Shown piece by piece: positions 47,580 to 55,630 of a stretch of DNA of 64,000 nucleotides (position 1 is the first letter of the stretch; every line of letters starts with the position of its first letter). The DNA lies in NCBI GenBank assembly GCA_029938115.1, contig JAPYOP010000005.1:66623-130622 (forward strand), given 5' to 3'. Below the pieces are notes generated by a model. The model saw only the letters and a program-made list of their open reading frames with translations, did not search any database and was not told the DNA's origin. The DNA is from Colwellia sp. GTDB lineage: Bacteria; Pseudomonadota; Gammaproteobacteria; Enterobacterales; Alteromonadaceae. Made by a program: the position numbers and the translations under genes.

Positions 47580-48077
47580 TTAAACTCTTAAAGCTTTCTC
47601 TCCTCGTGCTATGCCAACACAGCCAGAACGGGCAGATTCAATAATCTCAGTTTCGTTGCTTAGCGTTTCAATAAAGGCATTTAGCTTGTCACTACTACCT
47701 GTTAACTCTATGGTATAAATTTGCTTTCCAATGTCGACAATTGAACCTCGAAAAATATCGCTGATCCGCTTTACTTCTGTCCGTGATTTATCATTCATGG
47801 CTGCAACTTTTACCAGCAGTAGTTCACGTTCAACGTGTTTTCTGTCAGTTAATTCAGATATTTTTATCACATCAACTAATTTATTTACTTGTTTTACTAT
47901 TTGTTCTAAGACTTTGTCGTCACCAATGGTTGCAATCGTTATTCTGGATAAGCTGCCATCATCAGTAGGTGCTACGGTTAAGCTTTCAATATTAAAAGCA
48001 CGTTGAGAAAAAAGTCCAACTATACGTGATAGCGCACCGGGTTCATTTTCTAATAAAATAGCTAAAATATGGCGCAT
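47580..48077 (-). CDS. ilvH: acetolactate synthase small (regulatory) subunit
   Basis: Regulatory subunit conferring valine feedback on acetohydroxyacid synthase. 165 residues, ACT domain ILLENEPGALSRIVGLFSQRAFNIESLTVAPTDDGSLSRITI and C-terminal domain ending GCVGIARGEKALRV. The start codon overlaps a TAA (TAATG at 48075-48079). That stop is not ilvI's own but that of the last of three tandem mini-ORFs. AAGGGAG, 10 bases before the ATG, lies in the mini-ORF tail. Confidence 0.98.
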   Translation of the reverse strand: MRHILAILLENEPGALSRIVGLFSQRAFNIESLTVAPTDDGSLSRITIATIGDDKVLEQIVKQVNKLVDVIKISELTDRKHVERELLLVKVAAMNDKSRTEVKRISDIFRGSIVDIGKQIYTIELTGSSDKLNAFIETLSNETEIIESARSGCVGIARGEKALRV

Positions 48078-48163
48078 TACGCTTTAACTCCCTTTTGTAT
48101 TATAACAACCCACATGTCATCAATGTTATTTGCTAAAGCCTTATTTGATGGAGAATGATACAT
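48077..48163 (-). CDS. mini-ORF 1 of the ilvI-ilvH tandem array
   Basis: 28 codons: starts MYHSPSNKALANN and ends IDDMWVVIIQKGVKA. Its TAA overlaps the ilvH ATG and its ATG overlaps the TAA of mini-ORF 2. The C-terminal part copies the IlvI tail ([12 protein letters not shown]) with a two-residue insertion. AAGGGAG is carried 10 bases before the next ATG. Whether the peptide is made or just a bridge for ribosomes is unknown. Confidence 0.5.
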   Translation of the reverse strand: MYHSPSNKALANNIDDMWVVIIQKGVKA

Positions 48164-48249
48164 TATGCTTTAACTCCCTTTTGTATTATAGCAACCCACA
48201 TGTCATCAATGTTATTTGCTAAAGTCTTATTTGATAGAGAATGATACAT
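48163..48249 (-). CDS. mini-ORF 2 of the ilvI-ilvH tandem array
   Basis: Second 86-bp unit, again 28 codons (MYHSLSNKTLANN, ending IDDMWVAIIQKGVKA). Pro to Leu at position 5 and a Thr at position 9 distinguish it from unit 1. TAATG overlaps on both ends. Because the unit length is not a multiple of three, each copy is in a different frame, and only the stop/start overlap keeps the chain readable. Confidence 0.5.
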   Translation of the reverse strand: MYHSLSNKTLANNIDDMWVAIIQKGVKA

Positions 48250-48335
48250 TACGCTTTAACTCCCTTTTGTATTATTGCAACCCACATGTCATCAATGTTA
48301 TTTGCTAAAGTCTTATTTGATGGAGAATGATGCAT
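48249..48335 (-). CDS. mini-ORF 3 of the ilvI-ilvH tandem array
   Basis: Third 28-codon unit ([13 protein letters not shown], ending IDDMWVAIIQKGVKA). Its ATG (48333-48335) overlaps the stop codon of ilvI (48335-48337), so ribosomes ending ilvI could re-start here, then pass through units 2 and 1 to ilvH. Confidence 0.5.
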   Translation of the reverse strand: MHHSPSNKTLANNIDDMWVAIIQKGVKA

Positions 48336-50062
48336 TATGCTTTAACTCCCTTGGCAATCCACATGTCATCAATGCCGCCTTGGCGAATATGCATTGGGTA
48401 CACGTGTTCTTTTTCATCAACTAAAACATCAACAAAAACAAGCTTGTTTTTAATATTAAATGCTTGCTCTAGCTTACTGTCAAGCTCATCTAATGTATCT
48501 ATTTTTATACCTATATGACCGTACGCTTCAGCTAACTTGGTAAAGTTAGGCAGCGACTCCATATAAGAAGATGAGTGCCTACCGTCATAAACCATATCTT
48601 GCCACTGTCGAACCATTCCTAATGAGCGGTTATTTAAGGTAATAATTACTACTGACAAGTTGTACTGTTTACAAGTAGACAATTCTTGAATGTTCATTTG
48701 AATTGAACCATCACCAGTAATACATATTACATGCTTATCAGGGAAGGCAAGTTTCGTCCCCATAGCCGCAGGTAAACCAAATCCCATCGTGCCAGCGCCG
48801 CCTGAATTGATCCATTGGCGAGGTTTTGCAAAGGGATAATATTGCGCGGCAAACATTTGATGCTGGCCAACATCTGAAGCTACATAAGCTTCACCTTTAG
48901 TTATTCTATACATTGCTTCTACAACACGCTGAGGTTTTATTTTTTCTCCTTCTACCTGCTTATAACTTACACTGCGCATATCTCTCCATAGATGAATTTG
49001 TTGCCACCACTCTTTTAGGGCTTCTTTGTTGGGGCTGTAATTAATCGTGCTAAGTTCATCAAGTAGTTGTTGCATAACAACATCAACCAAACCAACCACA
49101 GGTATATGTGCATTTATAGTTTTTGATATTGACGTAGGATCAATATCTACATGAATAATGGTTGCGTTCGGGCAGAATTTTTCTACATTATTGGTAACTC
49201 TGTCGTCAAAGCGAACACCAAGAGCAAGAATGACATCAGCATTAGCCATGGTTTTATTTGCTTCTAGACTGCCATGCATGCCTAACATGCCAACAAAGTT
49301 TTTATGCACGCCTGATATACCTCCAAGCCCCATTAACGTATTGGTAATAGGCGCTTTTAACGTTTCAACTAACTTAGTTAGTAGCTCAGAGGCATCAGCT
49401 AAAACAATGCCACCGCCGGAATAAATTACTAGTTTTTTCGCTTCATTAATCGTTTTTGCTGCTTTGCGAATTTGTTTTGGGTGTCCTTTAATATTTGGAT
49501 TATAAGAGCGTATTTTAACATTTGTTTCGATGCTAAATGGCGCCTTGTTTTGTGGAATGAGTAAATCCTTTGGCAGCTCAACAACAACAGGGCCAGGTCT
49601 TCCTGTACTGGCTATATAAAACGCTTTCGCAATAATATTCGGTATCTCGGCTAAATCACGACAATTAAAGCTGTGCTTAATAATAGGGCGGGTACAGCCA
49701 ACAATATCCGTTTCTTGGAAGGCATCATTACCTATTAAGGTTGTGGGTACTTGACCTGCTAATACAACCATAGGTATTGAATCCATATAAGCGGTAGCAA
49801 TACCAGTAACGCAGTTAGTAGCACCGGGACCTGAAGTTGCCAATACTACACCAACTTCGCCTGTGGCTCGAGTATAGCCATCGGCCATATGAGTAGCTGC
49901 TTGTTCATGGCGCACTAATATGTGTTCAATTTCGTCTTGTTGAAAAATAGCATCGTAAAGATCTAGTACTGAACCACCGGGGTAGCCAAAAATATACTTA
50001 ACCTTCATTGCTGAGAGTGCTTTAACAACCATTTCTGCACCAGTAAAAAGTTTTGTTGTCAT
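48335..50062 (-). CDS. ilvI: acetolactate synthase large (catalytic) subunit, IlvI type
   Basis: ThDP- and FAD-dependent first enzyme of valine/isoleucine/leucine synthesis. 575 residues, matching AHAS III large subunit. [39 protein letters not shown], catalytic glutamate in [34 protein letters not shown], ThDP motif [29 protein letters not shown] and C-terminal [18 protein letters not shown]. An upstream in-frame extension to 50188 runs into the attenuator terminator and is not used. The true ATG is at 50060-50062. Regulated by a leader-peptide attenuator (below). Its stop overlaps mini-ORF 3. Confidence 0.97.
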   Translation of the reverse strand: MTTKLFTGAEMVVKALSAMKVKYIFGYPGGSVLDLYDAIFQQDEIEHILVRHEQAATHMADGYTRATGEVGVVLATSGPGATNCVTGIATAYMDSIPMVVLAGQVPTTLIGNDAFQETDIVGCTRPIIKHSFNCRDLAEIPNIIAKAFYIASTGRPGPVVVELPKDLLIPQNKAPFSIETNVKIRSYNPNIKGHPKQIRKAAKTINEAKKLVIYSGGGIVLADASELLTKLVETLKAPITNTLMGLGGISGVHKNFVGMLGMHGSLEANKTMANADVILALGVRFDDRVTNNVEKFCPNATIIHVDIDPTSISKTINAHIPVVGLVDVVMQQLLDELSTINYSPNKEALKEWWQQIHLWRDMRSVSYKQVEGEKIKPQRVVEAMYRITKGEAYVASDVGQHQMFAAQYYPFAKPRQWINSGGAGTMGFGLPAAMGTKLAFPDKHVICITGDGSIQMNIQELSTCKQYNLSVVIITLNNRSLGMVRQWQDMVYDGRHSSSYMESLPNFTKLAEAYGHIGIKIDTLDELDSKLEQAFNIKNKLVFVDVLVDEKEHVYPMHIRQGGIDDMWIAKGVKA

Positions 50063-50188
50063 GTTGATACCTATTGTCTTATTGACTATTAAAATACACG
50101 CTTCTTGCCACTGCGACATACGACCACTAATGATGGTGGAAATGCTGCTTTTGCAGGAGCAAAAAAAATGCACGTTCATTCTGAACAT

Positions 50189-50226
50189 AAAAAACCCCCG
50201 GTCTAAATTAGAGCGAGGGTTTGGTT
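50189..50226 (-). terminator. ilvI attenuator terminator and antiterminator strand
   Basis: On the minus strand AAACCCTCG (50222-50214) pairs with CGGGGGTTT (50200-50192; one G-T pair), a G/C-rich stem followed by six T (50194-50189). AACCAAACCCTC (50226-50215) can pair instead with GAGGTTTAGGTT (50281-50270) at the end of the leader peptide gene, which would destroy the terminator. This is a textbook attenuator arrangement. It lies ~125 bases before ilvI. Confidence 0.8.
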
Positions 50227-50255
50227 ATTTATTTGCTTACTTGTCTATTTAAAAA

Positions 50256-50351
50256 TTAACATTTAGCACAACCTAAACCTCGTAATGATTTGACTATCAC
50301 TACGACCATGAGGACGACATTGAGCTTGTTTTTATTATTGATTGAAAACAT
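50256..50351 (-). CDS. ilv leader peptide
   Basis: A 31-codon ORF that begins MFSINNKNKLN, has a run VVLMVVVIV of branched-chain codons and ends SLRGLGCAKC. The codons for R-G-L-G-C immediately after form one strand of the antiterminator. Ribosome stalling on Val/Ile/Leu codons would expose it. Analogous to IlvL and IvbL in E. coli but with no sequence identity claimed. The ATG has no strong RBS; a later in-frame ATG at 50309 would leave a 17-residue MVVVIV peptide with the same effect. Confidence 0.7.
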   Translation of the reverse strand: MFSINNKNKLNVVLMVVVIVKSLRGLGCAKC

Positions 50352-50401
50352 ATGTTAATTAAATATAATTCTTCGTTGACCAAGATTAATGCTTAGCTCT
50401 A

Positions 50402-50430
50402 TTTTTAAAGGGTTTAGCTATGATAGTCAA
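50402..50430 (-). promoter_or_regulatory. ilvI-ilvH promoter
   Basis: On the minus strand TTGACT (50430-50425), 17 bases, TAAAAA (50407-50402): good -35, moderate -10. Transcription from about 50395 would run through the leader peptide and attenuator. The rest of 50352-50645 is AT-rich and includes the unresolved promoter of the divergent lipoprotein gene. Confidence 0.55.
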
Positions 50431-50645
50431 CCATTAAATATCAAAGTGACAATTTTTATTGAAATTTAATAAGACTGTTCACCTTAAATGATAATAAAAG
50501 TATAAAACAATGTTAATTACTTGTTTGCACTGTTTTAGTTTTTCATTATGAATTATAGTTATTAAAATTACATTTATTGACAATATTATTTAAATGTTTA
50601 GGTTAGTCTTTAAATATCAACAATAAACTAAAAACGGAAGGATTT

Positions 50646-51227
50646 ATGAATAAGATAAGAACAATATTAGTTACGGCATTCGTTATTGTAGTCGCTAGTT
50701 GTGCTAGTACCTATGAAGCAAAAGTTGATTTTGATAAAAATACTAAAGTAGATATATTAAATTATAAAACCTTTGCTTGGTTAACACCGGGTAAAATAAT
50801 GGCGCCAGCAGAAGATGTTAACCCCGTAATGAAATTGCGTGTCGATGAAGAAATTGAACAAGGATTTATTGCCAAGGGTTATAAACTCATAGCTAATGCT
50901 GAGGATGCTGACTTTGCAATTTCTTATACTGTAGGTAATAGAGATAAAATAAAAGTAAGTAGCTACCCAACGACATATAATTCTAGCTTTGGCTGGGGTA
51001 GAGGCTATTATGGCGGATACTACGGCGGTATGTATGGAACCAGTATGGGAACAGAAACCCGTGTGCGTCAATACACCGAAGGTAAATTAGCGATAGATGT
51101 GTATGATGTTAAAACGCATCAACCGGCATGGCATGGTTGGGCAACTAAGCGCATTACCTCAGATGATAAAGAAACACCATCAGAGATGATTAAAGATGTT
51201 GTTAGTCAAGTGATTGCTCAGTTTTAA
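50646..51227 (+). CDS. DUF4136 lipoprotein
   Basis: 193 residues. Signal and lipobox (VIVVASCAST), then the DUF4136 domain: DFDKNTKVDILNYKTFAWL, VDEEIEQGFIAKGYKLIANAEDADFAISYTVG, a Gly/Tyr-rich loop (GWGRGYYGGYYGGMYG) and TEGKLAIDVYDVKTHQPAWHGWATKRI. Family function is unknown; members are outer-membrane-associated lipoproteins. GGAAGG seven bases before the ATG. Single gene followed by a weak terminator. Confidence 0.9.
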   Translation: MNKIRTILVTAFVIVVASCASTYEAKVDFDKNTKVDILNYKTFAWLTPGKIMAPAEDVNPVMKLRVDEEIEQGFIAKGYKLIANAEDADFAISYTVGNRDKIKVSSYPTTYNSSFGWGRGYYGGYYGGMYGTSMGTETRVRQYTEGKLAIDVYDVKTHQPAWHGWATKRITSDDKETPSEMIKDVVSQVIAQF

Positions 51228-51257
51228 TAAATTTGATAAACAAAAGATATGTATAAT

Positions 51258-51280
51258 AAAGCGGCTTAGGTCGCTTTTTT
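51258..51280 (+). terminator. probable terminator after the DUF4136 gene
   Basis: AAAGCG (51258-51263) and CGCTTT (51272-51277) around an eight-base loop, with six T from 51275. Confidence 0.55.
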
Positions 51281-51366
51281 GTTTATTTTTAATATTTTAA
51301 TGCATTTTTTTTTATCTGCATTACACTCAAGGTAAGGCATATTTTAATAAACTAAAACTTAATAGA

Positions 51367-52911
51367 ATGACTGATTTTATTTTTAAAGAAGAACCAGAAG
51401 AAGCTACTAACGAAATGGCGACGCTATCACATAAAAAGTGGCGTATTTTGGTTGTTGATGATGACGACTCTGTTCATCAAGTAACTAAGTTAGTTTTAGC
51501 TGATGCAGAAATAGAAAATCGCTCGTTAGAAATTGTGTCTGTTTATTCTATGGATGAAGCGAAGAAAAAGCTTTTAGAAGACAGTGACTTTTGTATGGCT
51601 TTTGTTGATGTGGTTATGGAAACGGATCATGCGGGATTAGAGTTGGTTCAATGGATTCGAGAAGACCTTAAAAACCAAGCCATACGCTTGGTGCTCAGAA
51701 CTGGGCAGGCAGGCTCGGCTCCCGAAGCAAAAGTCATTAAAGACTATGATATAAATGACTACAAAGAAAAGACAGATTTTACTTCAAATAAAATGATCAC
51801 CACGGTTTATGCCAGTATTCGTGCTTATCGTGACATTATGACAATTCAGCGTAGTTTAGATGCTTTTAAGAAGCTAATAGAGGCTACACATGATTTGTTA
51901 AAAATGGATCAGCTTAAAAGCTTTGGTTCAGCTGCGTTAAATCATTTACTTGCCTTAATGAATATTGATAGTTCAGCCTTATATATTGCTAGAACCCAAA
52001 TAGACTTTGATCAACATGCCACTAGCTTAATTATTGCTTGTACGGGTAAATACGTATGTGAGTCTGATTCATTAGAGTCATCCGATATATCTGATAGTGT
52101 AAAAGAAAAAATTCAACAAGTTTTCAGCTCAAAAGTTCACTACAGTGATGCGCATTGCTTTGTAGGTTATTATCAAGCATCAGCTAATTCTGCTTCAGTA
52201 TTGTTTATTGAATTTGAAGATGATAATGAACACTTTAAAGCCAGTTTAGCTGAGCTATTTGCTACTAATGTAGCTTTGATTTTAGAAAGTTTAACAAAAC
52301 AGAAAGAGATTGAACGAACACAAAAAGAATTACTGTTTATTGTTGGAGAAGCCGTAGAGGCACGTAGTAAAGAGACCGGATGTCATGTAAAACGTGTTGC
52401 TTTGATATGCGCCCTGTTGGCATCAAAATATGGTTTAGAAGAAGCGTTTGTTGATGCCATACGTTTAGCTGCACCACTGCATGATTTGGGCAAGATAGCG
52501 ATACCAGAGCATATTTTACATAAACCAGGGAAACTTCTTGGTGATGAATGGAAAATTATGCAAACTCATTCGCAGGTTGGCGGTGATATTTTACGAAAAT
52601 CTACTGTTAGTGTGTCAAAGTTAGCATCACGACTTGCTTATTATCACCATGAAAACTGGGATGGCTCAGGTTATCCCGATGGTTTAGCGGGAAATAATAT
52701 TCCTATTGAAGCTAGAATTATGGCTGTTGCCGATGTATTTGATGCTTTAGGCTCTAAACGTTGTTATAAAGAGCCTTGGTCAGATGAAGAGATTAAGACC
52801 TTTATCTTAGAAGAAAAGAATAAAAAATTTGATGCTGATTTAGTTGATATAATGGTTAATAATTTTGATGAATTTATAGCTATTAGAGCACAATACCCTG
52901 ATAATGCTTAG
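51367..52911 (+). CDS. response regulator with DUF3369 and HD-GYP phosphodiesterase domains
   Basis: 514 residues. Receiver domain (about 27-155) with VVDDDDS, phosphoacceptor aspartate in MAFVDVVMETDHAGLEL and YKEKTDFT with the conserved lysine. DUF3369 follows (about 165-315), which usually accompanies this type, then an HD-GYP domain (about 320-505) with LHDLGKIAIPEHIL, THSQVGGDIL and YYHHENWDGSGYPDGLAG (intact GYP). All metal ligands are visible, so cyclic-di-GMP hydrolysis is expected. RBS is weak. No sensor kinase is next to it. The yfbR-like gene follows 34 bases later. Confidence 0.93.
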   Translation: MTDFIFKEEPEEATNEMATLSHKKWRILVVDDDDSVHQVTKLVLADAEIENRSLEIVSVYSMDEAKKKLLEDSDFCMAFVDVVMETDHAGLELVQWIREDLKNQAIRLVLRTGQAGSAPEAKVIKDYDINDYKEKTDFTSNKMITTVYASIRAYRDIMTIQRSLDAFKKLIEATHDLLKMDQLKSFGSAALNHLLALMNIDSSALYIARTQIDFDQHATSLIIACTGKYVCESDSLESSDISDSVKEKIQQVFSSKVHYSDAHCFVGYYQASANSASVLFIEFEDDNEHFKASLAELFATNVALILESLTKQKEIERTQKELLFIVGEAVEARSKETGCHVKRVALICALLASKYGLEEAFVDAIRLAAPLHDLGKIAIPEHILHKPGKLLGDEWKIMQTHSQVGGDILRKSTVSVSKLASRLAYYHHENWDGSGYPDGLAGNNIPIEARIMAVADVFDALGSKRCYKEPWSDEEIKTFILEEKNKKFDADLVDIMVNNFDEFIAIRAQYPDNA

Positions 52912-52945
52912 TTAGTAGTCGGACATATATTTTCAGGTAAGAGTT

Positions 52946-53560
52946 ATGTTTCATCATAAAAAAGGTAGTTTTAGCGCATGGATGTTAAGACTTAGAAAAA
53001 TAATACGATGGCCGTTAATGACATCTAGAGAAGCTGAAACGTGTGCTCAGCACTCGTTTGAAGTTACATTAATTAGTCATCAAATTGCATTAATTGGCCA
53101 AATAAAATTTAATAAAACATATGACCCTTCAGCTATTGCTCTAGCTGCACTTTATCATGAAGCCTCAGAGTCTGGAGGCGTTGGTGATATACCAAGCCCT
53201 CTAAAATACTATAATCCCGATTTAACAAAGCAAATAAAGAAAATAGAAAGCGAAGTAGAGCATTCTATGGTGTATGAGGGGTTACCAGAATATTTGCATG
53301 ATGCTATGGCTCCATTAGTTATTCAAGCAAACGTAGATAAACAAACTAAAGCTATAGTTAAAGCAGCCGATGATTTAGCTGCATACCATTACAGTTTATC
53401 AGAAGTAAATGTTGGTAATAGAGAGTTTATAGATGCCTCGAAACTATTAGAGAAGAGGGTAAATAAGCATTGTCAGCAATGGCCTGAAGTTAATGAATAC
53501 TTTCAGTCTCAATTTCCTGCATGTATGCAAACGCTGGACGAGCTTTCTCGTCCAGACTAG
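52946..53560 (+). CDS. yfbR: YfbR-like 5'-deoxynucleotidase with HD to HE change
   Basis: 204 residues of the YfbR HD-domain family, dephosphorylating deoxynucleoside 5'-monophosphates. RWPLMTSREAETCAQHSFEVTLISHQ has the recognition Arg-Trp and first metal histidine. KAADDLAAYHYSLSEVN has the last metal aspartate. The central HD motif is altered: YHEASESGGVGDIPSPLKY (H71, E72) instead of YHDASEVLTGDLP, with one extra residue. Metal binding may still work with Glu, but this is unusual. Adjacent and convergent to alaA, as yfbR and yfbQ/alaA neighbour in E. coli. Confidence 0.85.
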   Translation: MFHHKKGSFSAWMLRLRKIIRWPLMTSREAETCAQHSFEVTLISHQIALIGQIKFNKTYDPSAIALAALYHEASESGGVGDIPSPLKYYNPDLTKQIKKIESEVEHSMVYEGLPEYLHDAMAPLVIQANVDKQTKAIVKAADDLAAYHYSLSEVNVGNREFIDASKLLEKRVNKHCQQWPEVNEYFQSQFPACMQTLDELSRPD

Positions 53561-53568
53561 TGGTTAAC

Positions 53569-54786
53569 TTATACTTGTTTATAGGTAGAAAAGAAGTTTT
53601 TAAGCTTTTCTAACGCAGGCACAAGCTCATCTACATGAGGCAAAAACACTAACCTAAAGTAGTTTTGTGCTTTAATATTAAAGGCACTACCATGAACAAG
53701 TAGTATTTTTTCTTGTTTAAGCAAATCTAAAATCATTTTTTCATCGTTGGTGATGTTGAACTTTTTAACATCTACTTTGACAAATAAATACAAAGCGCCC
53801 ATTGCTGGATGACACGATAATCCTTCAATCTCATTAATCATTTTAGCGGCAATATTACGTTGCTTTAATAAACGCCCATCACCTGATATCAGTTCGTTAA
53901 TACTTTGATAACCACCGAGTGCAGTTTGAATAGCATGCTGGCTTGGTACGTTTGAGCACATGCGCATTGAAGACAGAATAGTTAAGCCTTCTAAGTAATC
54001 TTCAGCATGAATCTTAGGTCCAGATAAAACCATCCAACCCGCTCTAAAGCCAGCAACACGATAATTTTTAGATAGGCCACCCATAGTAATAATAAATACA
54101 TCTTGGGCAAGTGATGCCGTTGGAATGTGTTTGACTTCATCGTAAAGAATTTTGTCGTAAATCTCGTCACTGAAAATAATTAAGCTATGTTTTCTAGCAA
54201 GAGCAATTATACCTTGAAGAATTTCTTCTGGATAAACTGCACCCGTTGGATTATTAGGATTGATCAAAACAATCGCTTTAGTCTTATCCGTAATTTTACT
54301 TGCCATATCTTCAAGGTCAGGATACCAATAATTTTCGTCGTCACAGGTATAATGCACCGGGTTTCCACCAGATAATGCTACTGCTGCTGTCCACAATGGG
54401 TAATCGGGCGCAGGAATTAGTACTTCATCACTATTATTTAGCAAGCCTTGCATCGACATAACTATAAGCTCACTAACACCGTTACCAATAAATATATCAT
54501 CTACACGAACATCCTTAATTCCTTGCTGCTGAAAATATTGCATTACGGCAACCCTAGCAGAATATATGCCTTGGGATTCACTATAACCTTGTGAACTAGG
54601 CAAGTTGTGTATCACGTCTTTTAATATGTCATCAGGCGCTTCAAAACCAAAAGGAGCTGGATTACCAATATTTAACTTAAGGATCTTATGACCTTCATCT
54701 TCTAAACGACGCGCCTCGGCTGCTATTTGCCCTCTAATTTCATAACAAACGTTGTTTAATTTAGATGACTTTAATATAGCTTTCAT
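53569..54786 (-). CDS. alaA: glutamate-pyruvate aminotransferase AlaA
   Basis: Pyridoxal-phosphate alanine-forming transaminase. 405 residues, exactly the E. coli length. KSSKLNNVCYEIRGQIAAEARRLEDEGHKILKLNIGNPAPFGFEAPDDIL, PAPDYPLWTAAVALSGG, INPNNPTGAVY, DEIYDKILYD and PLP lysine in GGLSKNYRVAGFRAGW. Ends eight bases from the convergent yfbR-like gene. Confidence 0.97.
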   Translation of the reverse strand: MKAILKSSKLNNVCYEIRGQIAAEARRLEDEGHKILKLNIGNPAPFGFEAPDDILKDVIHNLPSSQGYSESQGIYSARVAVMQYFQQQGIKDVRVDDIFIGNGVSELIVMSMQGLLNNSDEVLIPAPDYPLWTAAVALSGGNPVHYTCDDENYWYPDLEDMASKITDKTKAIVLINPNNPTGAVYPEEILQGIIALARKHSLIIFSDEIYDKILYDEVKHIPTASLAQDVFIITMGGLSKNYRVAGFRAGWMVLSGPKIHAEDYLEGLTILSSMRMCSNVPSQHAIQTALGGYQSINELISGDGRLLKQRNIAAKMINEIEGLSCHPAMGALYLFVKVDVKKFNITNDEKMILDLLKQEKILLVHGSAFNIKAQNYFRLVFLPHVDELVPALEKLKNFFSTYKQV

Positions 54787-54947
54787 GATGTGTTTACTTC
54801 TTTAATGTGTGGGAGTTTGCCAATTGCCTATTGTTGCTAAAATTTATGTATTTTGAAACAGTTGCTTGCAACTTTTTTCGTACAAAATAATTATTTTTGC
54901 ATATGCTAATAGATATAGGACAAAAATAAAGCAAAAGAGGCGTTATT

Positions 54948-55553
54948 ATGGCATTACCCTTACTTTTATTAGGTGCGGCTGCGTTGTCAGCTCTTGCTGT
55001 GCAAGAGTTAGCTGATGACAGAGATAACATGCTGCGTAAACGGAAAAATAGTAATAAAGTAGAAACAATAGAACACTTAGCTAAATATGATTCTCCTGTT
55101 GCTACATACCCAAGTGAAATATTACTCAGCTTGGCAAATAATTATGCGGTTGACGTAGTGCCTAAAATTGGCGCTATTGTTTGTTGTGGCTTAGGGGGGA
55201 TATTAGATCACACCGGAATTTATGTCGGTGATAATACCATAGTAGAATTATCAGGGAGTGGTTTAGTCAAAGCAGTGTCGATGGAGCGTTTCTTAGCTGA
55301 ACGATCAGGAAAACAAATCTTTATTGCATGTGATTCGAAGGCACAGCCATTAGTTAATAAATTAGCTGCACAAAAAGCCGTAGAGCAACTTTTTAATTAT
55401 TATGAATACGATGTTATCAGTAATAATTGTCATCGTTTTATATGGCAATGCTTTGAACAACGAGATGATGATTTAAGTACATTTAAAACCTTAAGTTATA
55501 AAATTGCTGAATATTATAATAGGATTGTATATTGGGATGTCTGTAAGAGTTGA
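54948..55553 (+). CDS. LRAT/NlpC-P60-like domain protein, membrane-tethered
   Basis: 201 residues. A short hydrophobic N-terminus (MALPLLLLGAAALSALAVQE) could be a membrane anchor. Residues ~78-185 look like an LRAT-type circularly permuted NlpC/P60 fold: GAIVCCGLGGILDHTGIYVGDNTIVELSG with candidate catalytic H88, and SNNCHRFIWQCF with candidate nucleophile C161. In the family the motif is NCEHF; here NCHRF. Such proteins are acyltransferases or thioesterases on lipids. AGAGG precedes the ATG. It is divergent from alaA and stands alone. Substrate unknown. Confidence 0.7.
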   Translation: MALPLLLLGAAALSALAVQELADDRDNMLRKRKNSNKVETIEHLAKYDSPVATYPSEILLSLANNYAVDVVPKIGAIVCCGLGGILDHTGIYVGDNTIVELSGSGLVKAVSMERFLAERSGKQIFIACDSKAQPLVNKLAAQKAVEQLFNYYEYDVISNNCHRFIWQCFEQRDDDLSTFKTLSYKIAEYYNRIVYWDVCKS

Positions 55554-55583
55554 TATGTGGACCAACGCTGGAATTAGCGCAAT

Positions 55584-55610
55584 TAAAAAGGAGCCATATG
55601 CTCCTTTAAA
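55584..55610. terminator. terminator shared by proS and the LRAT-like gene
   Basis: AAAGGAGC (55587-55594), loop CATAT, GCTCCTTT (55600-55607). On the minus strand it is followed by five T, making it a proper terminator for proS; on the plus strand the U-run is shorter. Confidence 0.7.
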
Positions 55611-55630
55611 ATATTGATATAAATTAAGAT

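Larger units (their letters stand above)
48077..48335 (-). repeat. three tandem 86-bp repeats between ilvI and ilvH
   Basis: Units span 48077-48163, 48163-48249 and 48249-48335. They differ at only a few positions. A fourth, diverged partial copy is the 3' end of ilvI itself (48335-48380), sharing ATTGATGACATGTGG and GGGAGTTAAAGCATAATG. Best read as amplification of the original ilvI-ilvH junction. Confidence 0.95.

Noticed and set aside
48077-48335. Tandem 86-bp repeats as a CRISPR array
   Set aside because: Units are contiguous with no variable spacers, and each is an ORF related to the IlvI tail.
50062-50188. Extended N-terminus of IlvI
   Set aside because: Would run from inside the attenuator; the family N-terminus [12 protein letters not shown] fits ATG 50062.
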